Below are positions 12,152 to 23,992 of a stretch of 64,000 nucleotides of DNA, in pieces. Source of the DNA: Toxoplasma gondii ME49 (taxonomy: Eukaryota; Apicomplexa; Conoidasida; Eucoccidiorida; Sarcocystidae); assembly GCF_000006565.2 (NCBI RefSeq), contig NC_031476.1, positions 5,765,900 through 5,829,899 on the forward strand, given 5' to 3'. Positions within the stretch are counted from its first letter, which is position 1. Each line of letters begins with the position of its first letter. Below the pieces are notes generated by a model that was not told the origin of the DNA, made no database searches, and saw only the letters and a program-made list of their open reading frames with translations. The translations under genes and the position numbers were made by a program.

Positions 12152-15100
12152 ATGGAGCGGCCAGGGAGAGAGCGAGGCGCCCGTCTCGCTGCGAAGACGC
12201 TGCACCCTCCAGGTTCTTCTCCCCTGTCGAAGACCGACTCTTCCTCCAACCTGGACTTGTTTCCTGTCCTCACCTCTTCTCTCTCCGACGCGTCGCTGCC
12301 GGACAAACGGTCTCTGCTCTTCCTCCATGCCCGCCCCATGGACGGCGCCGGCGCTTCTTCGCCCTGCTTCTCGCGGCGACACTCCGTCGAGGGCGCCTCG
12401 CCAGCGTTCCAGGACTTGCAGAGCGCATGCAGACAAGACAACATCTCTGCGCTCCACGCCACCGCTGCGCACGGAGCAAAGCCGTCTGAGTCTCTCGCGG
12501 CGTCCGTTCAGAACCCCCCTGCAGGACGCTCTCCTTCGCACTCGCCCGGTGCTGGAGACAGAGAGGAAGAAAGGCCTCTCGCACCTCGTGGCGAGACGCT
12601 GTCGCGGGAGCAGGAGGAGCTGCTGCAGACGCACCAGCGGCTCAGAGAGGACGCTCTCCGCCGCCAGACGCAGCCGCGCGTCCAGGCTCTCGGTCAGGGC
12701 GACGCCCGCCAGGAATCCGAGCCCAAGTTCCTCTACGTCCCCAGTACAGTCGGCTTCTCGCATGTCGACTCCAGCCAGACTTTCACGTCACAGGGAGGAT
12801 TACCGGCTCCCTCAGTTGTCTTTTCTGCGGCGCCCTCGCTCTCTACCCCCACCCCTCTCTACACGAGGGCAGTGCCCGCATCCGAATCCCGCTCTCAGCA
12901 GCAGCTCTGGTCGGAGACACAGGGCTATCTGCCCCGGTCTGTCGCCTCACCGGGCCTCCCCCTGGGGGTTTCCCATGCTCCACCTGCTTCTCCCCTCCCA
13001 CCGGCTGCTTCTCCCCTCCCACCGGCTGCTTCTCTCCGCCCACTGTGCCCGCAAAAGTGTACTCGGTTGCTACCCACGCGTTGCTCTCCCTCGTCCTACT
13101 CGCCCTGCTCTTTCTCGCCGTCGCTGGGGCAGGCGAATCGCCTGGGGGTGCCTGTCTCCCGTGTGTCGGCCGCGGCGAACGGCGGTCCGTACACGCGCGG
13201 AGGCGAGGGGGCAGTGAGAGAACGAGGCGCGCGTCTCCATCCGACTGCCGGCTCGGCGGCGCCTCCTGTGTTCTCCGGGCGCCGTGAAGGCCGCAGCAGG
13301 GGCAGGAAGAAGCGCCTGTGGGGTGGCCGGTGGGGCGAGGAGCTTCAGGCCTTCTACGAGAGCAGAGAAAGCGACAGCGACCGCGAAGAGACCGAGGAGA
13401 CTCTTGGAGAGGAGGCGGGCTCTCGGTCTGACGCGGAGGCGAGGCCGACTCGCGCGAGTCCCTCGATCGTCTCCTCGTTTTTCTCCGCCTTCTCGGAGAG
13501 ACCTGCAACTGCGACATCGCCAGATGCCCGGATGTACACACACCCGAGGGCCGGCGAGCAGTGGCCGCAGACGGTTTTTGCGGCGGACAGTCCCAACTCG
13601 AGATGTCTCCAGCCGACTGTAGCCAGCCCACGGATCCTCAGCGACGGCCAGGTGTATATCCCAGGCTCCGGCAGTTTCAAGGCCTCGCCATTCGCGGGGC
13701 CTTCACCCGTTCCCGGCGCCCAAGCTGTCTCTGCCGCCTCGCCACTCGCCCTGTCGCCCTCGCGCCAGTACCTCCCGGCCAGGGACTCGCGGCGGGCCTC
13801 TGGCCCCGAGCGCGGGCGTTCGCCGGGAGTCTCGGGCGCGGGGCGCTTCGCCGCGACCGCGGGGCAGCCGAGGCGGCGGAGGCAGAAGAAAAAGGACAAA
13901 GCGAAGGGCGTCAAGCGGAGCTTCTCGGAGAGCGCGGGTGCGGCCGCCGCCAACGCTGGAGCAGCGGTCGTCGGCGCGATTGGAGGATTTATGGAAGGCG
14001 TGGTGGACCGCATCATCGAGAGTCACTCAGAGGCGTCTCGATCTTCCAGTCCACGGATGCGGGGCGCCTCGGCGTTCAGCTCTCGCGCGCCGTCGGAGAG
14101 GGGAGGCGCGTGTTCGAGTGGCGACGAATCTGAGTTCTCTCGGTCTCTCTCCGGTGGCCGCGAACTCGACCCGCACCTCGCGAGCCGTCTGCAAAATCCT
14201 GGCGCCGCGACCGCCGCAGCAGCTCTCTCTGGAGAGCTCTCTCTCCTTTGGCCGAGCGCTGCAGGCGTTCCGGAGGGCGTTTCGCGCGTAGGTCCGTCGC
14301 TCGCGTTTGCGCCGTCTCCGTTCCCCCAGTCCACGGTGTCTCCCGTCTCCCCTTCGTCTCTGGCAGTCGGCGCCGAGCTCGCTTCCCGAGGGCGGCCCAT
14401 CCCGTTTGGGCCTCCCGCTGCAGGCGTCCCGCTGAGCGTGGAGGAGAAAGGTCGCGCTTTGGGGAACATCACGGCCTCAGTCGTTCTCGAGCAACTCTCC
14501 TTCACAGCGCGCTCTCTCATGCATGTCGTCTCGGTCGCTCCCGGACTCGCGGCCTCCGTCGCCGGCGCCGCCGCGGATGTGGTGAATGCAGTCAAGCGAG
14601 GCATCGAGGGCGGGGAAGCAGGGACGGAGGAGGCGCGGGGCCTGAAGGACGAACTCGCGCGGAGGCGAGAGGAGACGCGCGAAGAGAGAGACGCGGCGCA
14701 ACCCGGCGACGGCGCCAGGTTTCTAGCGAGAGAGAGCGCCGCGCGGGGAACAGAGGGCGGAGCGTCGCGAGAGAGACTCGGGAAGAAGGCGTCGGGAGAG
14801 AGAAGAGCGGATCTTTCGCCGAAAGCAGAGAGCTCGGGAGATCAGAGAGGCCGCACAGCTTCTCCTGGGGAGACTTCCTTGCCCACGAAACAGCGAAAGA
14901 CTGGTTCTCCGCCGGCTTCCGAGCTGCGGAGGGCTCCGGACGCCTCGACTCCGCCCGGTCAGAGTGCAGCAGACGAGACTCCCAGATCGCCGAACACCGC
15001 GTCACGCAAAGTGACCCCAGACGACGGAGCCACTGCGAACACTGTCGCACCTCGAGAGACTGGCAAGGCGCTTTCGTCTGCAGCATCTTCGCCGCTGTCG

Positions 15101-18100
15101 CCTCTCGCGGATAAGGACGCAGAGCTCGCGGCTGCTTTCAGAGACTGGTTGTCATTTGGGTCTTTATGGGACCGTGTGGTTCTCGAAGAGTGCTGCGTGG
15201 AGGAAGCGCAGCGTTTGAAGAAGGTTTTCGACAGCTTCGCAGACGGCCCGAGGCTCTCGCGTTCCGGTTTCGCGAGGCTCCTCGCGGCGTACCCTTGTCT
15301 GCCAGAGGCACACCACGATTTCTTCTTTCGCACTTTGGCGCGGCCGGCAGAGGACGGAATTCTCTTGAAGGACTTCCGCGCCGGGTTCTACGTCGCTCAG
15401 CCTCAGTTGGTTGAGGATCTTCAGAGAGCCAGTGGGAGACTCCGAATCCAGTTTATCTTCAAGGCCTACGACCTCGACGCCGACGGCTGGCTGGACGCGA
15501 GCGAACTGGAGGGCCTCCTGGGCCACTTGCATAGCGCCGGTCTGCATGCGGAAGACAAGAAAATCAAGCACGACCCGCAGAAGCTCGAACAACTCGTCAA
15601 GGTAAGGTCGGAGGGAAGAGCCGAGGTGCAGCTGCGAAGAAACACGAGAGATTCACGATTCCGCCGCTTTGGAAACCCACAGACGTTCCCTCGCAATTCG
15701 TGGGCGTATACATATAAATACATGTAGATGCATACATATTACATATATATATCTATATATGTATATAGATATATATATATATATATCGATACTCATGTAA
15801 GCTTAGAAGTCCGTGTTCATGTGTGTCTGTTTGCAAGGGTGTGTCAATCTAGAAGCCGTGGGGGGCATGGCAGGATGGAGCTTTTTGCTTCATCTGTACA
15901 CTTGAAGCAGCGTCGATCCCTGCCTGTTTGCATATACATCGAGACGCTTGCAGCGACGTCTGTGATTGTGGAGAATCACCGAGTGCCTTTCGGGGTCGAG
16001 ATTCACGGAGCATTCTGTTCGAAGACCTCGACTCCTGAACGAGAGACATTGAGAGAAGAGAACGAAGGAGGGACTCTGCTGGTGGGCCGTCGGACCGGAT
16101 CGGCCAGAGAGCATCACACAGTGTCTTCGAGGCTTCGTTGCCTGGCAACTGGCTGAGAGTCCGGTCGACTTCGCTTGACCTGCGGCAGGAAGCCCGATCG
16201 CTCCGAAATGCGTCAGAGGGCTCTATCATCCACTGGGGGCGTATTTACATTTAGACACAATCTTGTGCGCGCTCACTCGCAAATCTGGATGTAGACGGCT
16301 CCACGTCTGTAGGAATGCGCAGGGCCGGCGCGGAAAGAAAAAGCCTTTTGTCTAGCTTCGTTTCTAGTTCAACAACGCCTGGAGGTAGTCACCCTCTCGC
16401 ACTACCGTTCGTGAATTTGTCGGCCTCAGTCTTCTACAGATTGAGGAGTCTCACGAGTCTTTTCTCAAAGTCTGGGGGAAGGCAGCTCGCAGGATCGGGG
16501 GCCCTGAAGTTTGGATGTTCTAAGCAGCCGTGACAACTCGCGCGAGGCGTCTCGAGTCAAGGGGCGAGCAAACCGTGCCTTCCTGATACGACGCGAATGG
16601 AAATGCAAGATTTCACAGCTCTCCGAAAGGCGAGTTCCATCGAACGAAGCATTCCTCTATTCCGTTCTTCTCAGAGACTGCATTCGAGTTTTCTGCTCGC
16701 CTCTCGGATCTGTCACCACATCCCAGCACGATCCTTCGACAGTTTATCTGGCCTGTGCGTCCGTTCCTTCGTTGCTTCAGAAAGAAACCGAGGTGCTTCT
16801 GCAGCGGTTCCCGCGCTTTGGATACTCGGCCTTCCTCCAGTGTGTGACTGGCGGAGTTTTCAACGCAACTCATCGTCTTCTGCGGTGTCACGTTTCCCTT
16901 CCCGATCTGGTCAAAAAGGAAGAACGGCGACGCAGACGAGCGTTCAAGGCGCGCCCCAGCGAGCAGGCTCGAGGCTTCCTCGAGCCGCCTTCGCCACTGG
17001 AGGCGCGAGATCCCACGACCGCGGTCGTATCCGGAGCCGCCTCGGCCTTCGCGACCGCCGCGGCCCTCGCCCAGGACGACCCTAGTGCCCCGGCGCAGTG
17101 GCTGCCTGTCTTGCCCTCCCAGGCTGCCCTTGTCCCTGGAGCCCCAGCTGTCTCCCTGGGTGGAGCCCAACTAGCGAAGACCGAGTGGCTCGGCGCGTAC
17201 ACAGGAGAGGCGCCCTCGGAGAAGCTTCTGCGGCCAGTAACGACGCCGGAGAAGCAGGTGAGGAAGAAACGCTGGCGGGAAGAGAGAACGGGTCGAAATG
17301 GAAGAACCCGCACAGTGGAGTTCCCAAGAGGCTCGCCTGTTTCTTTTCTCGGTGTTTAGACCGGAGGTTGACAGACTGCTTCCTTTTGTCTCTTCCGTTT
17401 GTCAGACTTCAAGAAGATGACGCGCAAGGCATTTCGTTCGCCTTGACTCTAAAACGCATTTCCTGGGCCAGAGGCTAAATTCGTAGTTTTTGATTATTTT
17501 TGTCCTCGCCCCGCGTAGTTGAAACAGATGCTGGGTGTTTCATTACTTTTTGGCTGAACTTCTTCTATCAGCACATTAAAGGCTGTCGAGACACCTGAGG
17601 AAAACTCTCGCCGTCGGATCGAAGGCGTCCAGTTGCGCTTGCCCAGAGCTGACACACAGAGAAGTCAAACGGTGCCAGTGAAGTCTGGGCCGCTCTAGTG
17701 AAGTTCGGCTGCCACCCCACAGGTCAGGTTCGGTGCAGCTTTCTTCTCTCTTTTCGCGTTCTTTCTGTCTCTGTTAGGTGGCGAAGAGGGCCTCGTATCC
17801 CCAGGTGTCTCCTCAGCAGAGACACGTGGCGGAGAAGATTGTGGAGCATGTGAAAAACTGTCTCCCTTTCACCTCGCGCTCCGACCTCGACGCGCGCCTC
17901 TCGGCGCTTCTCTCGGTGGACAGGCCTTGCGCTCCCGCGAGTGCGTGCTCGGGGCCTGCGCCTTCTTTCCTCAAAATGCCCATCGCTGAAGAAGACATCG
18001 TCGCCCTCTGCGAGGCCATGTGCAGCCTCGTCGCTGCCGAGGAGACAGTGGTTGAGGTGCGCCAAGGAGACACCTCAGCCGCGAGAAGACGGGGAAAAGA

Positions 18101-20834
18101 TCAAGAGAGACAGAGGCAGACAAACAAAGGGCAGGCGAGCAAGCTGAGTGAAACAGAGAAGCAGTGGTAAAAAAGACAAGGAGAAAAAGAAAGAGCGAGA
18201 GACAGGACCGGAAGCGGGAGAGACAGAGGATACAGAAACAGGGAGGGGGGGGAGGGGAGAGAAGAGCAAGGGCCGTGTGAACGGACGTAACGCTCCTTGG
18301 ATTTTCAGCGTCGTTCTTTCGGCAGATTTTGTTCGCGTGGATTCTTTTTTCCCCTGCATTTTCTTTTTTATGAGCGTTTCTCTTTGCCTACACCTTTTTC
18401 CCCGCAATTTCCTTTTCCTTATGCATTTTTTTCTCTGCAAGTTCCCTTCTTCCCCTGAAATTGTCTAGATTTTCTTGTATTGACTTTTTGGCAGTTGGAC
18501 ATCCCACTGAAGATCTTCGGAGACCTGCACGGCCACCTCGCCGACCTCATCGAATTCTTCGGCTCCTTTGGATGGCCAGGCGAGCTGGACAAGCTCACAC
18601 AACAAGTCGAGGACTTCCTTTTCCTAGGTGAGTTTACTTCTCCATTCATTCATGCACTCTGAAGACGCTCACCTATACGAACGCACGTCATCTGTGCAGC
18701 GTGTGTAGTTCGAATTATACAGATATATATATATATATATATACATATATATTTCCGTGCGTATTTGTATGTAGGTATGAGTGTGGTCACAGTGACAGAA
18801 TTACGTTTCCTCACGTTGTCGGAATATATCGTCCGCATCTTTTTATATCTATTTATTTATGCGTGTAATTGTGTGGTATCCCCCTTCGGGGGTTTTCGTG
18901 TTTCGCGGGGACGGTGGAGATTTGTTTTCCGTCGCTTTAATAAGAATCTGAAAAGCTCTGTTTCCTGTCGCGCCAGGAGACTACGTCGACCGCGGTCCAT
19001 GCAGTCTGGAGGTTCTTCTTCTCCTTTTTTCCCTTAAAGTTTTGGTGAGAACAGACAACCACTCGGGGAGCTCTGTCTCTGTTTCGCATGGCGTTCTCCC
19101 GCGAGTCACGGGAAATGCTGCTTCCTAGCTCAGCACCAGTCAATGCGTTCGCATCTCACTTCGCACTGCATTCGCAACGCACATAGATTCCAGAATTCTA
19201 CTCTTGTGGGCATATCTGTATGTGCAAGCAAACATGTGGATGTAGGCGTGACTCTGCGTGTACAAATACTTGTGTATATATGTGTATGTATCTGCATGTA
19301 TTTGTACGTATATGCATGTGTCTGCATGCGAGGACATCCACGTTTCTACGGAAAGGCATGTGTGCAAGTCAGTGGCGCGATGCCGAAAGAGGCGCGCGCC
19401 GTGGTGAAAGGAAGCCTTTCTGTGTGACACAGGCTCGTCAAGTGGAGAAGGCGACTTGCGCTGCCCATCGCCTCTGCCTTGGTATCCTAAAACTCCTTTC
19501 TTCAGAGTCCCCACCGCGTCTTCCTTCTGCGCGGGAACCACGAAGATCGACAGATGAACCGAACTTACGGCTTTCTTGAGGAGCTTGAGCGGAAACTCGG
19601 TGAGCTTGGTGCCCGGCTTCAGGGCTGGTGAGGCAGTGCATTCTCTCCGTTCGATCCCCCCAGAGACTTCCCTGCACACTCTGTGCATTTCAGTCCGAAC
19701 ATCCTCTCGAACTGTCCCTCCCAAAACATGCTGCTGCTTAGACTCCGCAGCCAAAAGGAGAGGAAGTCCGGATTCGTGGCCATCTCTCTTGCTTTTTCAA
19801 GTCTCCGCGTTCTGCGCAGGAGAACCCTCTGCCGAGACGGAGGTCGCCCTTCGGCTTTTATTCGGGCAACATGTTTCTGCGCTTGTGCATTTCTCGCCAG
19901 GAGGCGCGGCAAGCGCGTGCGTGTGGGAGAAGGCGAACGCGGTTTTCGATCTTCTCCCTCTCGCGGCGCTCGTCCCCGCGGCCGCCGTCGTTTGTCTTCA
20001 CGGCTGCCTCGGAGACTCGATTGAAAAAGTTGAAGATCTCCGAGCCATCCGAAGGCCGCTGGATGTCTGTGCCATTCAAATGGGTGAGTGTCTGTCCAGA
20101 AGAACACGAGCTCTCTCTTGTCTTTGCGGGACCTTGTGCCGGCGGCGAAAGCGGCTCCTTTCGTACTTGGTCTGTCGCCTCTGCGGCTCTCTTGTCCGAA
20201 GGTTTTTCTTCCTGCTTCAGCAGGTGAATGAGACAGGGTCCAGCCAGCGGGTCGTCACCTGCTCGTTGCGTCTTGAACTGTGTTTCATTCCGTGACTTTT
20301 ACGTCCGACCTGTATTTCTCCAGCTGCATCTCTCTCCCTCGTCATTTCTTCTGTTCCCGTCCTTTGCTCCGTCTTCTCTTTCTCTCATTTTGTGTCGTAC
20401 CTTTCTTTTTCTCTTGCTGGCTTTCCGCTCCTGCATGCGCGACCCTATGCGCGGCGACTCACCTCTGCTTCTCGGGACCCTGACGGTCCACTGGGCGCGT
20501 ACTCTCCCATTTCGCCCCAGCCTTCTTCGGCTTCCTGCGCCTTCGCTCTTTTTCCACGCCGTTCTTCTGCGAGACTGCCCTGCTTGCTCTTGTGCAAATT
20601 CCCCTCGTTTTCAGAAGGTCCGGAAACAGACCCCCTCGCGCCTGAACGCAAAGTCCTCGCCTGTCTGTGGAGCGACCCAGAGCGACCGCCCGAGAGAGCA
20701 GAAGACGTAGATGGACCCTCGTCGCCACGCGGCTCACACGTCGTCAGGTACGCGAGAAAACCAAGTGCAGTCTCGCTCTCGAGAACATCTAAAAAACAGA
20801 CACGCAATTATTCAGCTACATATGTATGCATATC

Positions 20835-20865
<31 letters not shown>

Positions 20866-21076
20866 CTATATATATATATATATATGTATGTGTATGTTTC
20901 CAAGTGTAGGCAAGTGTACTCCTGCATACGTCTGCCTGCAGAATAGGTTTATGCATATTTATCCCCATGGATGTTCTACGTATATCCATGTCTCCACTGT
21001 GTGTGTATAGATGCGTAGACGTCTAGATGTGTAGATCTATCTCTCGAATCAGAAGCACCTGTATATACATATATAC

Positions 21077-21120
<44 letters not shown>

Positions 21121-23992
21121 TTTTCGTTTTTCAGGAGCTCGCAGGCCTTCATCGAGGCGTTTCTGGAGAGAAATCAGCTGGCCCTTCTCGTCCGCGCTCA
21201 CGAGTGCGTCGCGCCCGGGTACTGCTACGATCTGGGCGGCCGCTGCCTCACGCTGTTCTCTGCTTCGAATTACTGTGGCACAGCCAACAACGACGGAGCT
21301 GCACTCCACATCTACAGGGAAGAAGACTGCTATCCTGAGCGAGGCCGTCGACGCCAGCACATCACCCGCCATATTTTGGTAGGCGAACGCAGTCGTGAGT
21401 GACACAAAGTCTCAGTCGAGAGACGGACGACGCTGGAGTCCATGCTTGTTGTGGGCGTTTGTTTAGGGTCGCCATCGACTTCTCTGTGTTCGTGTATAAG
21501 TGCATGTGCCATGAAGAGGCGGCCGTGAGGAGCACCAGCGCGTCCCCCGCCCCATTGTTGAGACAACTGAAGGTCTCCTGGATGCGACGTATTGAGCCGA
21601 GAGGGAAACAGCATAGATAAACGAGCCAAGCAGACACTTGAAGTCGCAGTCCACGTATGCATATACTAAATGCAGATGTATGCCTAGACATGCATCTGTG
21701 AGTCTGCTTCTCGGGAACGATTTCGTGGACCGTTCTAAGGTCCACTTGCGGTGCTTTTTGCGTAAATCCGCCTCGTCGTCTGACGGCGAAGACACTCGAG
21801 GATCTTGCCGACGCTTTTTTTTCGCAGTTGGTCGAATCCCCAGAGCGGTGGATCGCGGGCGTCTCCGGCCTTCCGCCTCAGGCTCGATGCTCGCCCCAGG
21901 GTCTCCCCACACCGTTGGGGTCTCCTTCTGGGCTTCAGGCGGCCCTGCCTGTCCCCCTGAAGGCCGGGGAGGTGGCTGGCAGCTTCGCGGACCTCGCCAG
22001 ACTTGCCTGCGAAGGTGAGAAACGATTCTCGAGTCACTCGCGCGGCGTTTCGCAGTCTTCGATCGCCTCGGTTCTTTGTCCCTTCGTCGCAGTGCGTAGG
22101 TGTCTCCGTCTCAGCGTGCAAGGAGGAGCTGTCGGGGAGCAGGAGAGAAGAACTTAGGACGAAGAGCGTTCAGTTTTCGTTGTGAACCTCGAGGACAGAT
22201 GTTCGTGTTCCTCCTCGTATTCGAAGCACTCTCTGCTTTCCTGTTTGCGCAGCGGCGCGTTCGCCTCTCGGTGCTTCCTCGTTTCCGTCCTCGGCGGAGG
22301 CAGCTGCTCTGCTTTCGTCGGCCTTGGCCTCTTCGTCTCCTCTTCTCCAGGGCGTGAGTCCCTCCGGCGCGCCTCTGTATCTTCCGTCGCCGACATACCT
22401 CAAACAGGCCCCGACGGGGCCTTTCGGCCCGGAGCCCGTGGGGGCGTTCCTCGCGTCGCCAGGTCCCCACATTGACATTCCCTCCGAGTTCCTTTCTCAC
22501 TCTCCGCCGTGTTCGCCGCTCGCGTCTTCGGGAGCTCGTGCCGCGGCCGTCCTCTCCAGCGACTCTGTCCCCGCAGGCCTAGGCCGAGCCCCGTCGCCCG
22601 CTTCCCAGCCAAACAACGCGTCCTTCGCCTCGACGGCTCCCTCTCTCCACGGAGACTCTGGGGCCTGGGGGGGGTCTCCGTTGTCTCCGGCCACCCTGGG
22701 AGAAGGGTCTTCTCGAGAGAACGCTCGCACCAGCATGGAGGCGCCAGTCCCCACACCTCGCGTCTTCGATCCGCGCCCCCTGATCCCTATTCCTACTCTC
22801 TCTGAGGCCTTCTCGGAGGCAGGGCTGGACTCTGGCGGAGACAGGCGTCTGCCAACTCCGCGGCTGGGCGCGGACCCAGGACGCCCAGGCCAGCTCGTGG
22901 CGCGCCGCGAGTCGGAGGCGAGGCCAGCTGAGAGTCGCGAACAAGGGGGAGCGCTGTCTCAGCGGAAGAGAGACGCGAGAAGTCCGCCCAGCCTCCAGGA
23001 GTTACCGCCGCCGAGCCGCGAGGAGTGCTCGCCTCGGTCTCCTCACTGGCGGGCCGTCCACGGAGTCCTTGCTCCAACCAGCACACCAGCGGACAGTCGT
23101 CTCCCCGAGGAAGGTCACCACGGCTCTGACGAGAGCTCGACCGGGTGAGAGGGAGAAGAACAGGAAAAGCAACGCAGTGAGAAACAGGTTGGAAAGATGT
23201 TCACGTGTGTCTGTTCAGAAGGGGGGAAGCCTCGTTGGAAAGAAACTAACGCCGCCTGCGGAATCCAGTGGTCTCTTTGCAGCGAGTCACCACGCGTGTC
23301 AGGACTCTTGATAACCGTTTCTGGGGAGGATGGACAGTGCGCCAGTCCAAGGCTTCAGATGTTCTTTTTCTTGGATCATCAATTTCTGGGGACTGTCACA
23401 GAAGGGCTTGACTCGCAGAGTCTAGCTCGAGCACCTGTGTGTCTCCTCGTTTCTTTTCTGCCGGTGAAACACAGAGAACAGAGCTGCTGGTGTTCTCGCG
23501 TCCCTCTTCGTCCTGACCGTTAGCTCCCGTTGTCTTGTCTTTTTCAGACCCGGTAGCCCGCGGCGACTGCGGCGGCTGACGAGGTGCTTCGGCGTAGCGG
23601 ACGGAGATCTCCCAGCTGCCGCATTGCCGGCAGAATTGTCTCCGCAGTCTCGCCCCCCCGCCTTCTGTCCGCCCTGTTCGACCCTCGGCGAGGACGGGAT
23701 GCGCTGTCTCCGTTCGCGGAGCGAAGAGACCCGCGTGCTCGACCAACTGTCCCCGAAAGGAGACGGATCGCTCCGGCGCGAGGCGGAGACAGCGATGGCC
23801 TCTTCGACCTCGCGTGGGCGCTCTGGGCCAGCAGGCCGAAGAGGGCCGGAGATCGGCGGGCGCCGGTCTCTCCCGGCGCAAGGTTCGACCTGGGGAGACG
23901 AAGACGACCCGGTGGCTGCTGCATTTGCGGCTGCGTCGAGAGAAGAAGGGTGGCGGAAGAACGCGAGAAGAAGGAAGTCCTTCGCAGGTTAG
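12152..23992 (+). CDS. EF-hand Ser/Thr protein phosphatase with PPKL/BSU1-like catalytic domain
   Basis: Metal-dependent phosphoserine/threonine phosphatase of the PPP superfamily, 2,221 residues. Exons: 12152-15601, 16781-17257, 17778-18056, 18495-18627, 18977-19044, 19506-19599, 19820-20083, 20615-20747, 21135-21378, 21828-22014, 22253-23144 and 23548-23992; all junctions are in phase. The start is the ATG in AAAAATGGAG; the frame opens further upstream only with GTG. Residues 1 to about 1040 are disordered. A canonical EF-hand loop DLDADGWLDASE occupies 1107-1118, after a degenerate one (near DSFADGPRL). The catalytic domain spans about 1403-1700: GDLHGH (D1412, H1414), GDYVDRG (D1448), RGNHED (N1480, H1481), LHGCLGDS (H1561), RAHECV (H1655) and SASNYCGTANN. 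All metal and acid-base positions are present. GTANN, RAHECV and VEDLRAIRRP resemble PPKL/BSU1, but there are no Kelch repeats. The architecture fits the EF-hand phosphatases (EFPP) described in apicomplexans. About 500 C-terminal residues are disordered. Ca2+ control is inferred. Confidence 0.88.
12977..13039 (+). repeat. Three tandem copies of a 21-base unit inside phosphatase exon 1
   Basis: The unit CCACCGGCTGCTTCTCCCCTC occurs three times head to tail; the first copy is slightly diverged and the last ends in CTCCGC. It keeps frame and encodes a repeated ASPLPPA segment in the disordered N-terminal region. As a small in-frame minisatellite it is likely to vary in copy number between strains. 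Confidence 0.8.
15742..15786. repeat. (AT)n microsatellite, phosphatase intron 1
   Basis: Interrupted alternating AT about 140 bases after the exon 1 donor at 15602. Confidence 0.95.
18241..18257 (+). repeat. G-rich tract in phosphatase intron 3
   Basis: GGGAGGGGGGGGAGGGG in the intron between exons ending 18056 and starting 18495. Four or more G-tracts sit close together, so quadruplex formation is possible in the coding-strand RNA. Confidence 0.8.
18723..18752. repeat. (AT)n microsatellite, phosphatase intron 4
   Basis: Alternating AT with one ACAT interruption, between exons 18495-18627 and 18977-19044. Confidence 0.95.
20830..20886. repeat. Compound (TATC)n(TA)n microsatellite, phosphatase intron 8
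   Basis: About ten TATC units running directly into alternating TA, in the intron that splits the catalytic domain before RSSQAFIEAF. Confidence 0.95.
21083..21118. repeat. (AT)n microsatellite, phosphatase intron 8
   Basis: Eighteen AT units ending only about 16 bases before the acceptor at 21133-21134, so close to the splice site that length changes could affect exon 9 recognition. Confidence 0.95.

Noticed and set aside
11301..13217. 638-codon open frame on the plus strand overlapping the phosphatase start
   Set aside because: Arg/Pro/Ser-rich translation of GC-rich DNA in another frame of exon 1 and its leader; the overlapping frame from 12152 splices in phase into conserved phosphatase exons.
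13354..14604. Long minus-strand frames under phosphatase exon 1
   Set aside because: Antisense shadows of a GC-rich coding exon; Thr/Ala/Arg/Pro-biased with no domain.
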